Notes: generated by a model not told the origin, from the letters alone. Counted from the stretch's first letter, positions 18,388-27,213 are shown. The stretch is 64,000 nucleotides of DNA from Paenibacillus phyllosphaerae (GCF_014192105.1 NZ_JACHXK010000001.1:62001-126000), one strand, 5' to 3'. A program made the numbers and translations.

Positions 18388-19831
18388 TCTTCTTCCCTCC
18401 CTTGTGCTTCAAGTACCGTCTTAAGAGGACAAGCGCGACGGCCAGTACGGCAACGCCGGTCATGATGGCCGTAAAATGCTCCCGCAGCACTTGCTTGCGA
18501 TAGAGAAGGAACGCCTTCGAGTAGCCCTTTTGGTCCATGCTCTGCTTGAAATAGCGCATCGCATCGCCATACTCCCCTTGTCGCAGCAGCGCCTTGCCGA
18601 TCCCCGAATAGGCGAACTCGAGATTGGCATTCATGTTGATCGTCTGTTGGAACAGTTCGTAAGCCTTCTCTTCCTCGCCCTTATAATAGCTGCGGACCGC
18701 TTCGTTCAGCGTCCGTCCGTATTCGGTCGATTGGAATACCGTAATTTCGCCAAGCGCCTGGTCAAGCACCAGGTAGTCGTCCCCGAGCCGCTCGATCGCA
18801 ACCGGCGTATTGAATTCCCCGAGCTGATTGCCGATACCGCCGAAGACGTACATGAAATGGCCGTCGCCGTTATACGTGAAGATCCGGCCCCGCGTCGCGT
18901 CGAGTATGGCGAAGATCTCGCTGTCCGCCACGTCGATATCGACCAAACGCGTAGGGCCGTCGAGCGACGTAAAGCGGATATCGCCCTCCGGAGGGAAATA
19001 CCCCTCCCGCCGCAGGATATCGCTGCCCTGCGCATTCAGCTTCTTCACGTTATCGCTCGCTTGGCCGTTGGTCGCATAGAGGAATCCCTCGTCGTTAATG
19101 TCCAGATTCGTGAACTCCGTCGGCGTGAACATGACCATCTGGCTGCGCTGCTGCCTCGTCGAGAGCATCTTCCATAGATAATCGGTCGGATCGAAATTAA
19201 CGCGGTTGGCCCCGATGAAAGACGTGAAGTCCCCGGACGCGCTGAATTCCATAAAGCCGTCATAGACGCCGGCCGCCATGGCGTAGATACGCTGCGCCTT
19301 GTCCGCGACTACCCGCACCGGTTCAAATTTGAACCCTTCGGCCAGCAATTCGGACTTCGGCGAATCGATCACTTTGACCAACCTGCCGTCTTGATCCAGG
19401 TGGACGATTCGCTTGTTGCCCGTATCCGCAACGATCAGCTCCTGCCGATCGGTCACGAACAGCCCCTGGGGATTCAGGAACGATTCCTGTTTGCCGTCCC
19501 GCTGGAAGGAATCGATAACGCGCAAGAGCTTGAATTGCCGATCCAGAACAAGAATCCGGTTGTTGCCGCTATCCAGCACATAAAGCTGTTGATCCGCGGT
19601 AACGAACAGATCCGCTGGATTCTTCAGCTGCCCCGCTCCGAGCTTCGCGCCGTTGTAAAGGGAAGTCGCCTCGTAGGCTCGGGGCGCGGCAACGGTATCG
19701 CCCCAGTACGAATAATTGTAGGAGCTGGCGCCGTCATTCGCATGGACGAGCGTTCCTCCCGCTCCAAGTCCGAGCAGGCAGCAAATGGCAAGGAGAAGGC
19801 ATCCTCTTAGATGCGCGATCCGTTTAAGCAT
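18368..19831 (-). CDS. NHL-repeat protein with TPR segment and C-terminal membrane anchor
   Basis: 487 residues. Signal peptide (about 1-31, cleavage after VHA), then a beta-propeller of NHL-type repeats (about 55-355; recurring LFVTDRQELIVADTGNKRIV and LYVLDSGNNRILVLD-like units), a TPR-like helical part (about 365-435; EKAYELFQQTINMNANLEFAY, LLRQGEYGDAMRYFKQS), and a single membrane span (about 452-470) ending in a basic cytoplasmic tail. The propeller is therefore outside and anchored. NHL propellers usually bind proteins or sugars. It overlaps the YIP1 gene by 20 bp. The function in the operon is not known. Confidence 0.82.
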   Translation of the reverse strand: MLKRIAHLRGCLLLAICCLLGLGAGGTLVHANDGASSYNYSYWGDTVAAPRAYEATSLYNGAKLGAGQLKNPADLFVTADQQLYVLDSGNNRILVLDRQFKLLRVIDSFQRDGKQESFLNPQGLFVTDRQELIVADTGNKRIVHLDQDGRLVKVIDSPKSELLAEGFKFEPVRVVADKAQRIYAMAAGVYDGFMEFSASGDFTSFIGANRVNFDPTDYLWKMLSTRQQRSQMVMFTPTEFTNLDINDEGFLYATNGQASDNVKKLNAQGSDILRREGYFPPEGDIRFTSLDGPTRLVDIDVADSEIFAILDATRGRIFTYNGDGHFMYVFGGIGNQLGEFNTPVAIERLGDDYLVLDQALGEITVFQSTEYGRTLNEAVRSYYKGEEEKAYELFQQTINMNANLEFAYSGIGKALLRQGEYGDAMRYFKQSMDQKGYSKAFLLYRKQVLREHFTAIMTGVAVLAVALVLLRRYLKHKGGKKNVPMEA

Positions 19832-19847
19832 CCTGCATCTCTCCTTT

Positions 19848-20717
19848 CTACTCTTTCATCCCGGAAGTCGCCATCGTCTGGATGACGCTGCTCTGGGAGA
19901 TGATGAAGAGCGTGATCGGCACAACCATGAGGATGAGCGCGACGGCTGCCCCGACGCCCGCCCTGGCGATGCCCCCTTGCGTAATTTGGCCGAGCGCGTA
20001 ATGCAGCGTCTTCAAGTTCTCGCTATAGATGAAGCTGCCGCCATCGGTTCCCCACAGCATCGGAAACTGCAGAATCATCAGCGTCAACCAAGCGGGCTTG
20101 ACGTTCGGCATTACGATCGTCCAATAAATGCGATACTCGCTGGCCCCGTCGATCTTCGCCGCCTCCAGCAGCGCGTCCGGAATCTGCTCCATGAACTGCT
20201 TCATGAGGAACAGACCGAGCGGGAAGGCAAGCGACGGCACGATGATCGAGGCATGCGTGTTGATCCATCCGAGCCAGGACATGACCATGTAGTTCGGAAT
20301 CGCGGTGACATGCCCGGAGAACATGAGCGACAAGACCACGATGGAGAACAGCACCTTGGAGCCCAAGAACCGATACTTCGCCAGCGGATAGGCTGCCGCC
20401 GAAGCGAGCAGGATATGTCCGGCCGTACCGGCAATCGTAATAAGCAAGGTATTGCCGATATAACGCGACAGCGGTACCCACGAATTGCCCATCAACGCAA
20501 TCAGATCGTAGAAGTTATCCATCGTCGGATTGTTCACGAATATCCTTGGCGGGAAGATAAATAACTCATCCAACGGCTTGAAGGCATTGTTGATGGCGAA
20601 TACCAGGGGCAGGCCCATGAATGCGCCGAATACGGCCAGGAAGACGAACAGAATGAAGCTGACGGTAAATGAACGGTTGAGCTTCTTGGGCGCTCTGAAG
20701 ACGGAGATCACTTTCAT
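19848..20717 (-). CDS. ABC sugar permease (CUT1, MalG/YtcP type)
   Basis: 289 residues from the ATG at 20717 (MKVISVFRAPKK); a GTG at 20729 that overlaps the previous stop is the alternative, and GGGGAG lies between them, favouring the downstream start. Six membrane spans; EAA loop LLEAAKIDGASEYR then IVMP. Forms the first permease pair of the ten-gene operon with the protein at 20726-21688. Confidence 0.9.
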   Translation of the reverse strand: MKVISVFRAPKKLNRSFTVSFILFVFLAVFGAFMGLPLVFAINNAFKPLDELFIFPPRIFVNNPTMDNFYDLIALMGNSWVPLSRYIGNTLLITIAGTAGHILLASAAAYPLAKYRFLGSKVLFSIVVLSLMFSGHVTAIPNYMVMSWLGWINTHASIIVPSLAFPLGLFLMKQFMEQIPDALLEAAKIDGASEYRIYWTIVMPNVKPAWLTLMILQFPMLWGTDGGSFIYSENLKTLHYALGQITQGGIARAGVGAAVALILMVVPITLFIISQSSVIQTMATSGMKE

Positions 20718-20725
20718 CACCAAGG

Positions 20726-21688
20726 TCACTCCCCTATCTTTCGCAGCAATTTCTGCGTCAGCATGTTCGTGCCGATCATAAGTCCGAAGAGAACGGTCGC
20801 AATGGCCGACGCGTAACCCATCTCGAAGCGGATCGTGCCGAAGTCCATCAGATGGGTAACGACCGTGTGCGCTGCGTAGTTAACGCTCGGGAACCCGGCA
20901 AGCGCGATCGAGATGTCGGCCACCGCGAAGGCGCCGGTAATCTGCAGCACCGCGCCGAACATCAGCTGCGGCCGCATCGAAGGCAGCGTAATGAACCATA
21001 GCTCCTGCCAGCGGTTCTTAATGCCGTCCACCGTCCCGGCTTCGATGAGCGATTTGTCGATCGTCTGCAAACCCGCGATGAAGGCAAGGAAACTGGTGCC
21101 AAGGCTTAACCATAACTGGACGATAATCACGATCGTCAGAATGTACTGCTCGTTCGTCAGCCATTGAATCGGCTCCAGCATGAATCCGTATTTGATGAGA
21201 ATTCCGTTCAAATACCCATAGCTATCCCCCGAGAACACGATCAGCCAAATAAAGAACACGTTGCCCGAAATCGATGGCGCGTAGAAGATCAGCGTCATGA
21301 CGGCCCTGACCTTCGGCGACAGCTCATTAATGATCCAGGCGAATAGAAAACAGGCGAAGTAGCTGATCGGGCCCGTAATGACCGCGAACATGAACGTATT
21401 CTTGAGCGCGATCATGAACACGTCGTCATTCAAGAACAATCTGGCGTAATTCTCCCATCCGACGAAGCGAGGAAACTCCAGCATGTTGAAGTAAAAGAAA
21501 CTGAGCCCCAGCGAGAAAACGACCGGAATAACCGTGAATAGGAAGAAAATGATCATGTATGGGCTCATTAGAATGTAGTAGTGCTTGTTTTTGCCGAGCT
21601 CTCTTGCAATCTGCGCCAATCTGCTTGGCTTGCGGGGAGGATAAGCGAGATCGGAGACGGCCCCGCGCGTTGTTGTTTCAGCTTGCAC
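20726..21688 (-). CDS. ABC sugar permease (CUT1, UgpA type) with divergent EAA loop
   Basis: 320 residues, GTG start at 21688 with GGGGTG upstream, six spans. The EAA loop reads LIEAGTVDGIKNRWQELWFI, departing from the usual EAA-DGA pattern (Gly for the second Ala, GI for GA) and one residue longer; this loop contacts the ATPase. Partner of 19848-20717. The operon encodes two different permease pairs. Confidence 0.9.
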   Translation of the reverse strand: MQAETTTRGAVSDLAYPPRKPSRLAQIARELGKNKHYYILMSPYMIIFFLFTVIPVVFSLGLSFFYFNMLEFPRFVGWENYARLFLNDDVFMIALKNTFMFAVITGPISYFACFLFAWIINELSPKVRAVMTLIFYAPSISGNVFFIWLIVFSGDSYGYLNGILIKYGFMLEPIQWLTNEQYILTIVIIVQLWLSLGTSFLAFIAGLQTIDKSLIEAGTVDGIKNRWQELWFITLPSMRPQLMFGAVLQITGAFAVADISIALAGFPSVNYAAHTVVTHLMDFGTIRFEMGYASAIATVLFGLMIGTNMLTQKLLRKIGE

Positions 21689-21706
21689 CGGCTTTTCACC
21701 CCCTGC

Positions 21707-24604
21707 CTAATTCGGTAAATTAAATTCCTTCCGTTTGATCGCGATTTCGTCGTTCATGTACAGGATATAGTCGGACAGCGCCTCGCGCGGGTTCTCGCCT
21801 GCGTTGACGACTTTGCGGAACGCGTTATCCAGATGCCGTCCGGTAAAATAACCGCCCGGAACCTGAGGAATGCCTTCCACCCACTGCCATTGGCTCTCCA
21901 GGTTTCGATAGTCCTTGATCGGCCACGGCAGCTCCATCAATGCTTCGATATTCGCCGTCGGATACCGGGCGGCTTCGCCCATCAATCCTTCCATCTCCCG
22001 CCCGTACGCAACCTGCGTATCCTTATCGGTCCACCATTTCATGAATGCCCATGCCGCTTCCTTGTCGGCTGCATGCTGAAGCATCATCACCGCCGTCGTA
22101 TGGCTGGCGACTTCATGATTCACGCTGCCATCCTCCAAAGCCGTGCCGGGAACCATCGTGAAGTCCCACAAGCCTTTGATCTCCGGGGCCATGACCGTCA
22201 ACGAATTATAGGTCGTATAATCGGCGATCCCGATCGGCATCTCGCCCGTCCGGAACCGGTTCGGGAAGTCCGCCAGCAGCGGGAATTTGTAGTTCGTGTA
22301 GAACTTCGTCCACGTCTTGAACGCTTCCATGGCAATATCCGAATCTAGCGCGCTCTTCTTGCTGTCATCCCGGTAGAACTTCCCGCCATTCTGGTACAGC
22401 AGCGTCGCGAAGGTCGCATTCGGGACGAGCGTTGCGTTGTTAACCGCCGTATCGATCGGCAGCCAGAACTCCATATTGTGCTTCTGCAGGACGGAGATCA
22501 TGTTGTAGACATCCTGCCAGGTCTTCGGCGGCGTAAGGCCCAGCTCGGCCAGAATATCTTTGCGGTAGAACAGCATCGGGAACGTCTGCTGCTCCGGCAG
22601 CGCGTATATGCCGTCGTTATAGGCATACGGCGTGAGCGCGCTGTCGCGGAAACGGGAGGCAACCTCCTTGTAATCCGCAAAGTCGGTCAAGTCCGCTGCT
22701 GCGCTCCGCATCGCATAGTTGACCGGCAAGTCTTCGCCGATCTGCATCGCCACGTCCGGTCCTTCGTTTGCCAGCGTTGCCGGCAGCAGGATGTTAGGCG
22801 GCACGAGACGCAGCTTTACCGATATGTTCGAATCCGGCGTGAAGGTATCGTCGATCAGGTTCTTCAGCACCTGTGCCTGATCGCGCCCGGTCGTGATCCA
22901 GACCGTCACCGAGCGTTCGTTTTCCCCGGTATTGCCGATGCTGTCGTAGTCCTCGGTATAGGAAGCGATATAGCCGCCGAGCTCATGCTTCACGCGAGCC
23001 CATGTCGACGCTTCCGCCTTCGGCAGCTTCGCTTGCGGCGAGGAGACGACCAAGTAATCCAGGGTAAGCGGCTGCTCCCTGACGGTCAGGATCCACGTGC
23101 CAAGGCCGCCGACGTTCGTCTTGAACGACTTCATCTGTCTGGCGACCGTCTCCGGCTTAGCTGCCATGACTTCCAGCTGCCTGACCATCGTATGAAGCAC
23201 CGCTACCTTGTCGCTTCGTTCTCCCGTCGTCCGCTCCAGATAGTCGGCAACGCTCCGGATCGTGTCCGCCTGCTCTTGGAAGACGGTTACCATTTCCGGG
23301 ATCCGCTTCTCCAGCTGATAATCGCGGTAGGGGTCCGGCGTGTTCGACGTAATGATGAGGATTTTGCGGTACATCTCATTGAGCTTGAGGACGCTTGACT
23401 CGATCGTGCGCAAGAGCGGCGCGATCTCGCCCAAGGACACCGCCATTCGGATCGTATGCGTGCCCTTGGTCAGATGAAACCAATAAGGTTCCTCGCCGCC
23501 AAGCACATCCATCTTCCAATCCGTGCCGAAAGGAAACCGGATCCGTTTCATTTCCTTGAACGGGTATTCCCCGTCGATCATGAGGCTGCGCGTGCTGTAT
23601 ACGCCTCGCAGTTGATCTTGCTTGCGCTTGAGCGCGATTTGGTACAAGCCGTCCTCCGGCACGTCGATATTCCACTCGATCCACTGGCCTGGCAGCTTCC
23701 AGTTCAGTCCGCCGATCGTATTGACTCGGATCTTGGACACGTTATACGGAATAACGGACGGACTGGATCGGTCGGATAACGGATAGAGCGTCGGGGAAGA
23801 CTTGAGCGCGGCCTCCTCGGCCTGTACGGTCAGCAATTGCTCCCGAGCAGGCGCAAGCCCCTTTGCCTCGTATTCCTGTTTCAGCTCCGCGTAGGGCTTT
23901 ACGGCTTCCTCTTGGTACAGCTCGATGTAATCGACCGCCATCGGCTCTCTGGAGGCCGTAAGCGACAATCGCTGCTTCCCTTTATCGAAATAAAATAAAT
24001 ACGGCTCGTCATAATAGCCCTCGCTATCCTCAAATGGCGCAATCTGCCATCCTGCTTTCTCCACCTGTCTCGGGCGCAGTTCATTGCCTCTGTCATCGCG
24101 CCTGATCTCTGCCTCCCGATTGCCCCACAGCCGATCGAACGTTAGCAACTCCGCGCCTTTGAACGGCACCTGCCCATTGATGGCCAATTGCCTTTCGATG
24201 GCCGAGCTCTTCCCCTCTAACGGGTAATAATGAATTCGGATATTGTAAAGCCCAGGCTGATCCACCTGTACATCCCAGCCGATCGAGCCGGTCTCCGGCG
24301 TAATGACGGCCTTGCCGTCCAAGCCCTCGAGCCGGTCCTCGATTCGAACGCCATCTCCTGCCGCTTCCGCAAAGCGCTCTCCTTCGATCCGGATCACCTG
24401 ATCGGGGCGCTCCGCGCGCTCGTACTGTTCCAAATAGCTGTCATAGCCGCCGTCCGATTCGTCTGAAGTGACGATGGCCTCATAATCGCCCATCCCCATC
24501 GCGCGATCCGCCCGGTCCGAAGGATAGAAAGCCCACATGGACACAACGATCGCGATCAGGACCAGTATGGCTAACCCGCGCTTGTTACCTCGAACGTTCA
24601 ACAC
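21707..24604 (-). CDS. Membrane-anchored solute-binding protein fused to two CBM-like modules
   Basis: 965 residues, GTG start at 24604 after GGAGGGGAGAA. No lipobox; a single N-terminal membrane span (about 9-27) anchors it. Two beta-sandwich modules follow (about 66-235 and 295-400), each with the IGWDVQVDQPGLYNIRI or IEWNIDVPEDGLYQIAL signature of CBM6/CBM35-type folds, then a helical linker (about 405-500), and finally a complete extracellular solute-binding domain (about 565-965: GPDVAMQIGEDLPVNYA, PMLFYRKDILAELGLTPPKTW). It is the second binding protein in the same operon. The architecture suggests holding polymeric glycan at the surface while feeding the transporter; that is inference. 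Confidence 0.85.
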   Translation of the reverse strand: MLNVRGNKRGLAILVLIAIVVSMWAFYPSDRADRAMGMGDYEAIVTSDESDGGYDSYLEQYERAERPDQVIRIEGERFAEAAGDGVRIEDRLEGLDGKAVITPETGSIGWDVQVDQPGLYNIRIHYYPLEGKSSAIERQLAINGQVPFKGAELLTFDRLWGNREAEIRRDDRGNELRPRQVEKAGWQIAPFEDSEGYYDEPYLFYFDKGKQRLSLTASREPMAVDYIELYQEEAVKPYAELKQEYEAKGLAPAREQLLTVQAEEAALKSSPTLYPLSDRSSPSVIPYNVSKIRVNTIGGLNWKLPGQWIEWNIDVPEDGLYQIALKRKQDQLRGVYSTRSLMIDGEYPFKEMKRIRFPFGTDWKMDVLGGEEPYWFHLTKGTHTIRMAVSLGEIAPLLRTIESSVLKLNEMYRKILIITSNTPDPYRDYQLEKRIPEMVTVFQEQADTIRSVADYLERTTGERSDKVAVLHTMVRQLEVMAAKPETVARQMKSFKTNVGGLGTWILTVREQPLTLDYLVVSSPQAKLPKAEASTWARVKHELGGYIASYTEDYDSIGNTGENERSVTVWITTGRDQAQVLKNLIDDTFTPDSNISVKLRLVPPNILLPATLANEGPDVAMQIGEDLPVNYAMRSAAADLTDFADYKEVASRFRDSALTPYAYNDGIYALPEQQTFPMLFYRKDILAELGLTPPKTWQDVYNMISVLQKHNMEFWLPIDTAVNNATLVPNATFATLLYQNGGKFYRDDSKKSALDSDIAMEAFKTWTKFYTNYKFPLLADFPNRFRTGEMPIGIADYTTYNSLTVMAPEIKGLWDFTMVPGTALEDGSVNHEVASHTTAVMMLQHAADKEAAWAFMKWWTDKDTQVAYGREMEGLMGEAARYPTANIEALMELPWPIKDYRNLESQWQWVEGIPQVPGGYFTGRHLDNAFRKVVNAGENPREALSDYILYMNDEIAIKRKEFNLPN

Positions 24605-24639
24605 TTCTCCCCTCCTCGCTGCAAACGATCCTCATGGAA

Positions 24640-24680
24640 CAACAGTCCCCGTTTTAGAGGGTTCTAAAAGGGGACTGTTG
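24640..24680 (-). promoter_or_regulatory. Strong intercistronic hairpin after the first binding-protein gene
   Basis: Ten-bp stem AACAGTCCCC/GGGGACTGTT, a one-base bulge, then seven more pairs (TTTTAGA/TCTAAAA) around a 4-nt loop. No T tract follows on the minus strand, so it is more likely an mRNA stabiliser or partial terminator between the abundant binding protein and the membrane genes than a full stop. Confidence 0.65.
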
Positions 24681-24701
24681 CCCGGCATTCAACGTCAACG
24701 G

Positions 24702-26108
24702 CTATTTTTTATACACTTCGTCAATGGCCGCTTGGACCGGCGCTTTGAACTTATCGATAACGGTCGATACCGAGTTGCCTGCGGTCAGCTCGCCGATAAT
24801 ATCGTAGTACGGCAGATTCGGGAACGTATTGTGGTCAAGAACGAGCATGCCCTCCGAGGCCGTGCGCGAATTCTGAATGTCGTCCTCATCGGTATAGTTG
24901 CTCTCGAGCGACGCTTGGTCCGGATAGTCGTAGATCGAATCAATGTCGTTAATCTTCTCCCAGATGTACATCAGCTGCTCCGGATGTTCGACTTTCTTCG
25001 GAATCGTCAGCGCTTGGAAGAGCGCTTCGCCCGAATGATAGGCCGTGGCGCTAGGCCCTTTCGGGAAAGGAACGAAGCCGATATCGTAATCCTTCATATC
25101 CGTCTTGAGGCCGCTGACTTCATAGCCTGCGCCAGCGTACATCAGCGTGTTGCCTTGACGGAAGAATTGGCCCGGTTCCGTCCAGTCGCCGCCTTCCGTA
25201 GGCCGGGCGACTTTCTCGGTTGCGATGCGGGAGAGGAAGTCGAATGCTTCGACGGTCTTCGGATCCTCCATATTCTGCTTATCGCCGAGCGTTAAGCTTG
25301 TTTCGTTGGAGTAGAGCGCTTGCTCCATCACGCCGCCTTGCGCAAGCCCCCACGTATCCAGCTTGCCGTCGTTATTCGTGTCTTTGTTCGCTTCCTTGGC
25401 GACCTGAACGAACGTTTCCCAGTTCCAGTTGTCTTCATTGACATACTCTTGGAGCGGTTTTAAGCCCAGTTGATTCATGAGCGTGCGGTTATAGTAGATG
25501 CCGGTAATCAGATTGGATTGACTCTCGGAGAAACCGTAGCCTCTGCCCTCGTATTGCATATACTCGTTCGTGACCTTCTGATTGAACACGTTCGAATTCT
25601 TCGTATATTCATCGACCGGCCATAACAGGTCTTGCTTGACCAGCGTAGGAATCGAATAGGTCTTGCCCAACCGGACGATATCGCCGATCGGCTCCCCGGC
25701 CAGCAGCGAGGCGACGACCTTCTGCTGATATTCGCCGTAGTCGATCGCGACGTATTCCATTTTGAAGTTATGCTTCTTCATCAGTTCATCCAGATTCTTC
25801 TTCTTCTGAATGTTGTCCGGGTTGTCTTCCGGAATCGCCATATCCCACCACGACACGACTTTGATCGTTCTGCCGCCCATGTCGAAGTCCATTTCCGGCG
25901 TTCCCAGCTCCTCTTCCGCATTGCCTCCCGTATTGTTCGAAGCGGCAGGCTCGTTCGTCCCCGCTCCCCCATTCGCATTCTTGGCAGCGGCATTGCCGTT
26001 CTCGTTGCTGCCGGCATTCTCCGTATTGCCCGATCCGCCGCTGCATGCCGCCAAACTAAAGGTCAACATCAAGCTCGTGCATAGTAGAGCCGCTTTTTTC
26101 AATCGCAC
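24702..26108 (-). CDS. Extracellular sugar-binding lipoprotein (CUT1 type), first gene of the ten-gene operon
   Basis: 468 residues from the GTG at 26108, preceded by GGGGGG at 6-7 bp. An upstream in-frame ATG (26180) would lie within and above the promoter -10 at 26142, so it cannot be the start. Lipoprotein signal VRLKKAALL ... SLAAC (Cys22), then an Asn/Gly/Ala-rich linker and a solute-binding fold (MDFDMGGRTIKVVSWWDMA opening). The operon runs from here to 11939. Ligand inferred to be an arabinoxylan oligosaccharide. Confidence 0.92.
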   Translation of the reverse strand: MRLKKAALLCTSLMLTFSLAACSGGSGNTENAGSNENGNAAAKNANGGAGTNEPAASNNTGGNAEEELGTPEMDFDMGGRTIKVVSWWDMAIPEDNPDNIQKKKNLDELMKKHNFKMEYVAIDYGEYQQKVVASLLAGEPIGDIVRLGKTYSIPTLVKQDLLWPVDEYTKNSNVFNQKVTNEYMQYEGRGYGFSESQSNLITGIYYNRTLMNQLGLKPLQEYVNEDNWNWETFVQVAKEANKDTNNDGKLDTWGLAQGGVMEQALYSNETSLTLGDKQNMEDPKTVEAFDFLSRIATEKVARPTEGGDWTEPGQFFRQGNTLMYAGAGYEVSGLKTDMKDYDIGFVPFPKGPSATAYHSGEALFQALTIPKKVEHPEQLMYIWEKINDIDSIYDYPDQASLESNYTDEDDIQNSRTASEGMLVLDHNTFPNLPYYDIIGELTAGNSVSTVIDKFKAPVQAAIDEVYKK

Positions 26109-26141
26109 ATTGATCCCCCCTGAATTTGGATTACAGGGAAA

Positions 26142-26200
26142 AGTGTAGCGCTTACATTTTAACCGAACAACCTGCTTCAATTTAGATCAATTACCCGACA
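26142..26200 (-). promoter_or_regulatory. AraC-type regulated promoter of the ten-gene operon
   Basis: Minus strand: distal half-site CGGGTAAT (26190-26197), proximal half-site CAGGTTGTTC (26165-26174) 23 bp on, with -35 TTGTTC (26165-26170) inside it, 17 bp spacing, and -10 TACACT (26142-26147) within TGTAAGCGCTACACTTTT. This is one of the clearest members of the shared promoter set. Confidence 0.75.
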
Positions 26201-26265
26201 AACTATAGAAACTCCCATTGCGCAAGGCTTTCCGCGGGACCCGTATTTGCAAAAGGTAAACAAAT

Positions 26266-26319
26266 GGTAGACGCCTAAAGAAATGCACATTGTCTACCCT
26301 ATGGCAGGTTGAACATAAT
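26266..26319 (+). promoter_or_regulatory. Promoter and inverted repeat of the orphan AraC-type regulator
   Basis: TTGTCT (26290-26295) and CATAAT (26314-26319) with 18 bp spacing. An inverted repeat GGTAGAC (26266-26272) / GTCTACC (26292-26298) overlaps the -35, and CAGGTTGAAC (26305-26314), resembling the proximal half-site of the enzyme promoters, lies between -35 and -10. Both would suit autoregulation. Confidence 0.5.
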
Positions 26320-26381
26320 GAAGTCATGGGAATCAAAGACCGTGTGCAGCTCATTACCGAATGGAAAGCGAGGTTCTAGCC

Positions 26382-27137
26382 GTGTATAAGGTACTGCTTG
26401 TTGACTCCAATCGACGTTCAAGGGAAGAAACGCGCCAGTTGGTGGACTGGAGGCGTTTGGGCTTCGACATACAAACGTATGCGGACCATGCCTCCGACGC
26501 GCTGGCTTACATCGACGGCGGGCAGATCTCCCTCATTCTGATCAGTCTCAAGGATTCACATGCCGAAGGGATGTCGGCCTGCGAGCAGATTCGCCAGAGA
26601 AGCCGCGTCCCGATCATTCTTATAGGCGGCCCCGATGAATTCGATGTGGTCCGGAAAGCTTTGACCTTTCAAGTAAGCGATTACATCGCGCATCCGATGC
26701 AGGCAGCGGATCTTATCGCGGGTCTGCAATCGGTGATGAAGCAGCTGGATGCCGCTTCGTCGCGAGCCTCGCAGCCGTTATGGAGGACGTCATCGGCCAA
26801 GGATCCGGATAAGCCGATCATCGATATCGTCAAACAATTCGTGCAGGAGCATCTGAACCAGAACATCACCCTCAAGATGCTCTCCAGCCTGCTCCACTTC
26901 AACTGCGCTTATCTCGGACAGAAGTTCAAGGATCACGAGAACATGTCCTTTAACGAGTATCTCCTTCAGCAGCGCATGGAGAGGGCCAAGTTGCTTCTCG
27001 AGCAGACCGACATGCGCATCTACGAAATCGCGAGCGAGGTCGGCTATACGGAGATCGATTGGTTCTACAAGAAGTTCAAAGCCTACACGGGAGCAAGCGC
27101 CAACGAGTACCGGAAGCAATGCGTCATTACCGCGTGA
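26382..27137 (+). CDS. AraC-family regulator with degenerate receiver domain
   Basis: 251 residues from the GTG at 26382 (GAGG upstream); an ATG at 26361 is an alternative. Residues 1-120 have receiver length and pattern (VYKVLLVDS, ISLILISLKDSHAEG, SDYIAHPMQAADL), but the phosphoacceptor Asp is Ser55, the acidic pair is reduced to DSN, and the conserved Lys before Pro is His. Phosphorylation by the normal route therefore looks impossible. Residues about 150-250 are an intact AraC HTH pair (LKMLSSLLHFNCAYLGQKFK, MRIYEIASEVGYTEIDWFYK). It is transcribed divergently from the ten-gene operon with no kinase gene beside it. Candidate direct regulator of the shared promoters. Confidence 0.88.
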   Translation: MYKVLLVDSNRRSREETRQLVDWRRLGFDIQTYADHASDALAYIDGGQISLILISLKDSHAEGMSACEQIRQRSRVPIILIGGPDEFDVVRKALTFQVSDYIAHPMQAADLIAGLQSVMKQLDAASSRASQPLWRTSSAKDPDKPIIDIVKQFVQEHLNQNITLKMLSSLLHFNCAYLGQKFKDHENMSFNEYLLQQRMERAKLLLEQTDMRIYEIASEVGYTEIDWFYKKFKAYTGASANEYRKQCVITA

Positions 27138-27151
27138 ACCGATAACAAAAG

Positions 27152-27197
27152 ACAGCGACAGGCTAGAGCGATCGATATCGCCCTAGCCTGTCGCTGT
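27152..27197. terminator. Bidirectional terminator between the regulator and the GH10 gene
   Basis: Perfect 15-bp stem (27152-27166 with 27183-27197), continued inside by GCGAT/ATCGC, with TTTC on the plus side and CTTTTG on the minus side. It serves two converging genes. Confidence 0.8.
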
Positions 27198-27213
27198 TTC
27201 GTTGCAAGGTTGC

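Noticed and set aside
24640-24680. Hairpin read as a full terminator after the first binding protein
   Set aside because: No T tract on the minus strand, and no promoter follows before the coupled downstream genes; treated as an intercistronic element.
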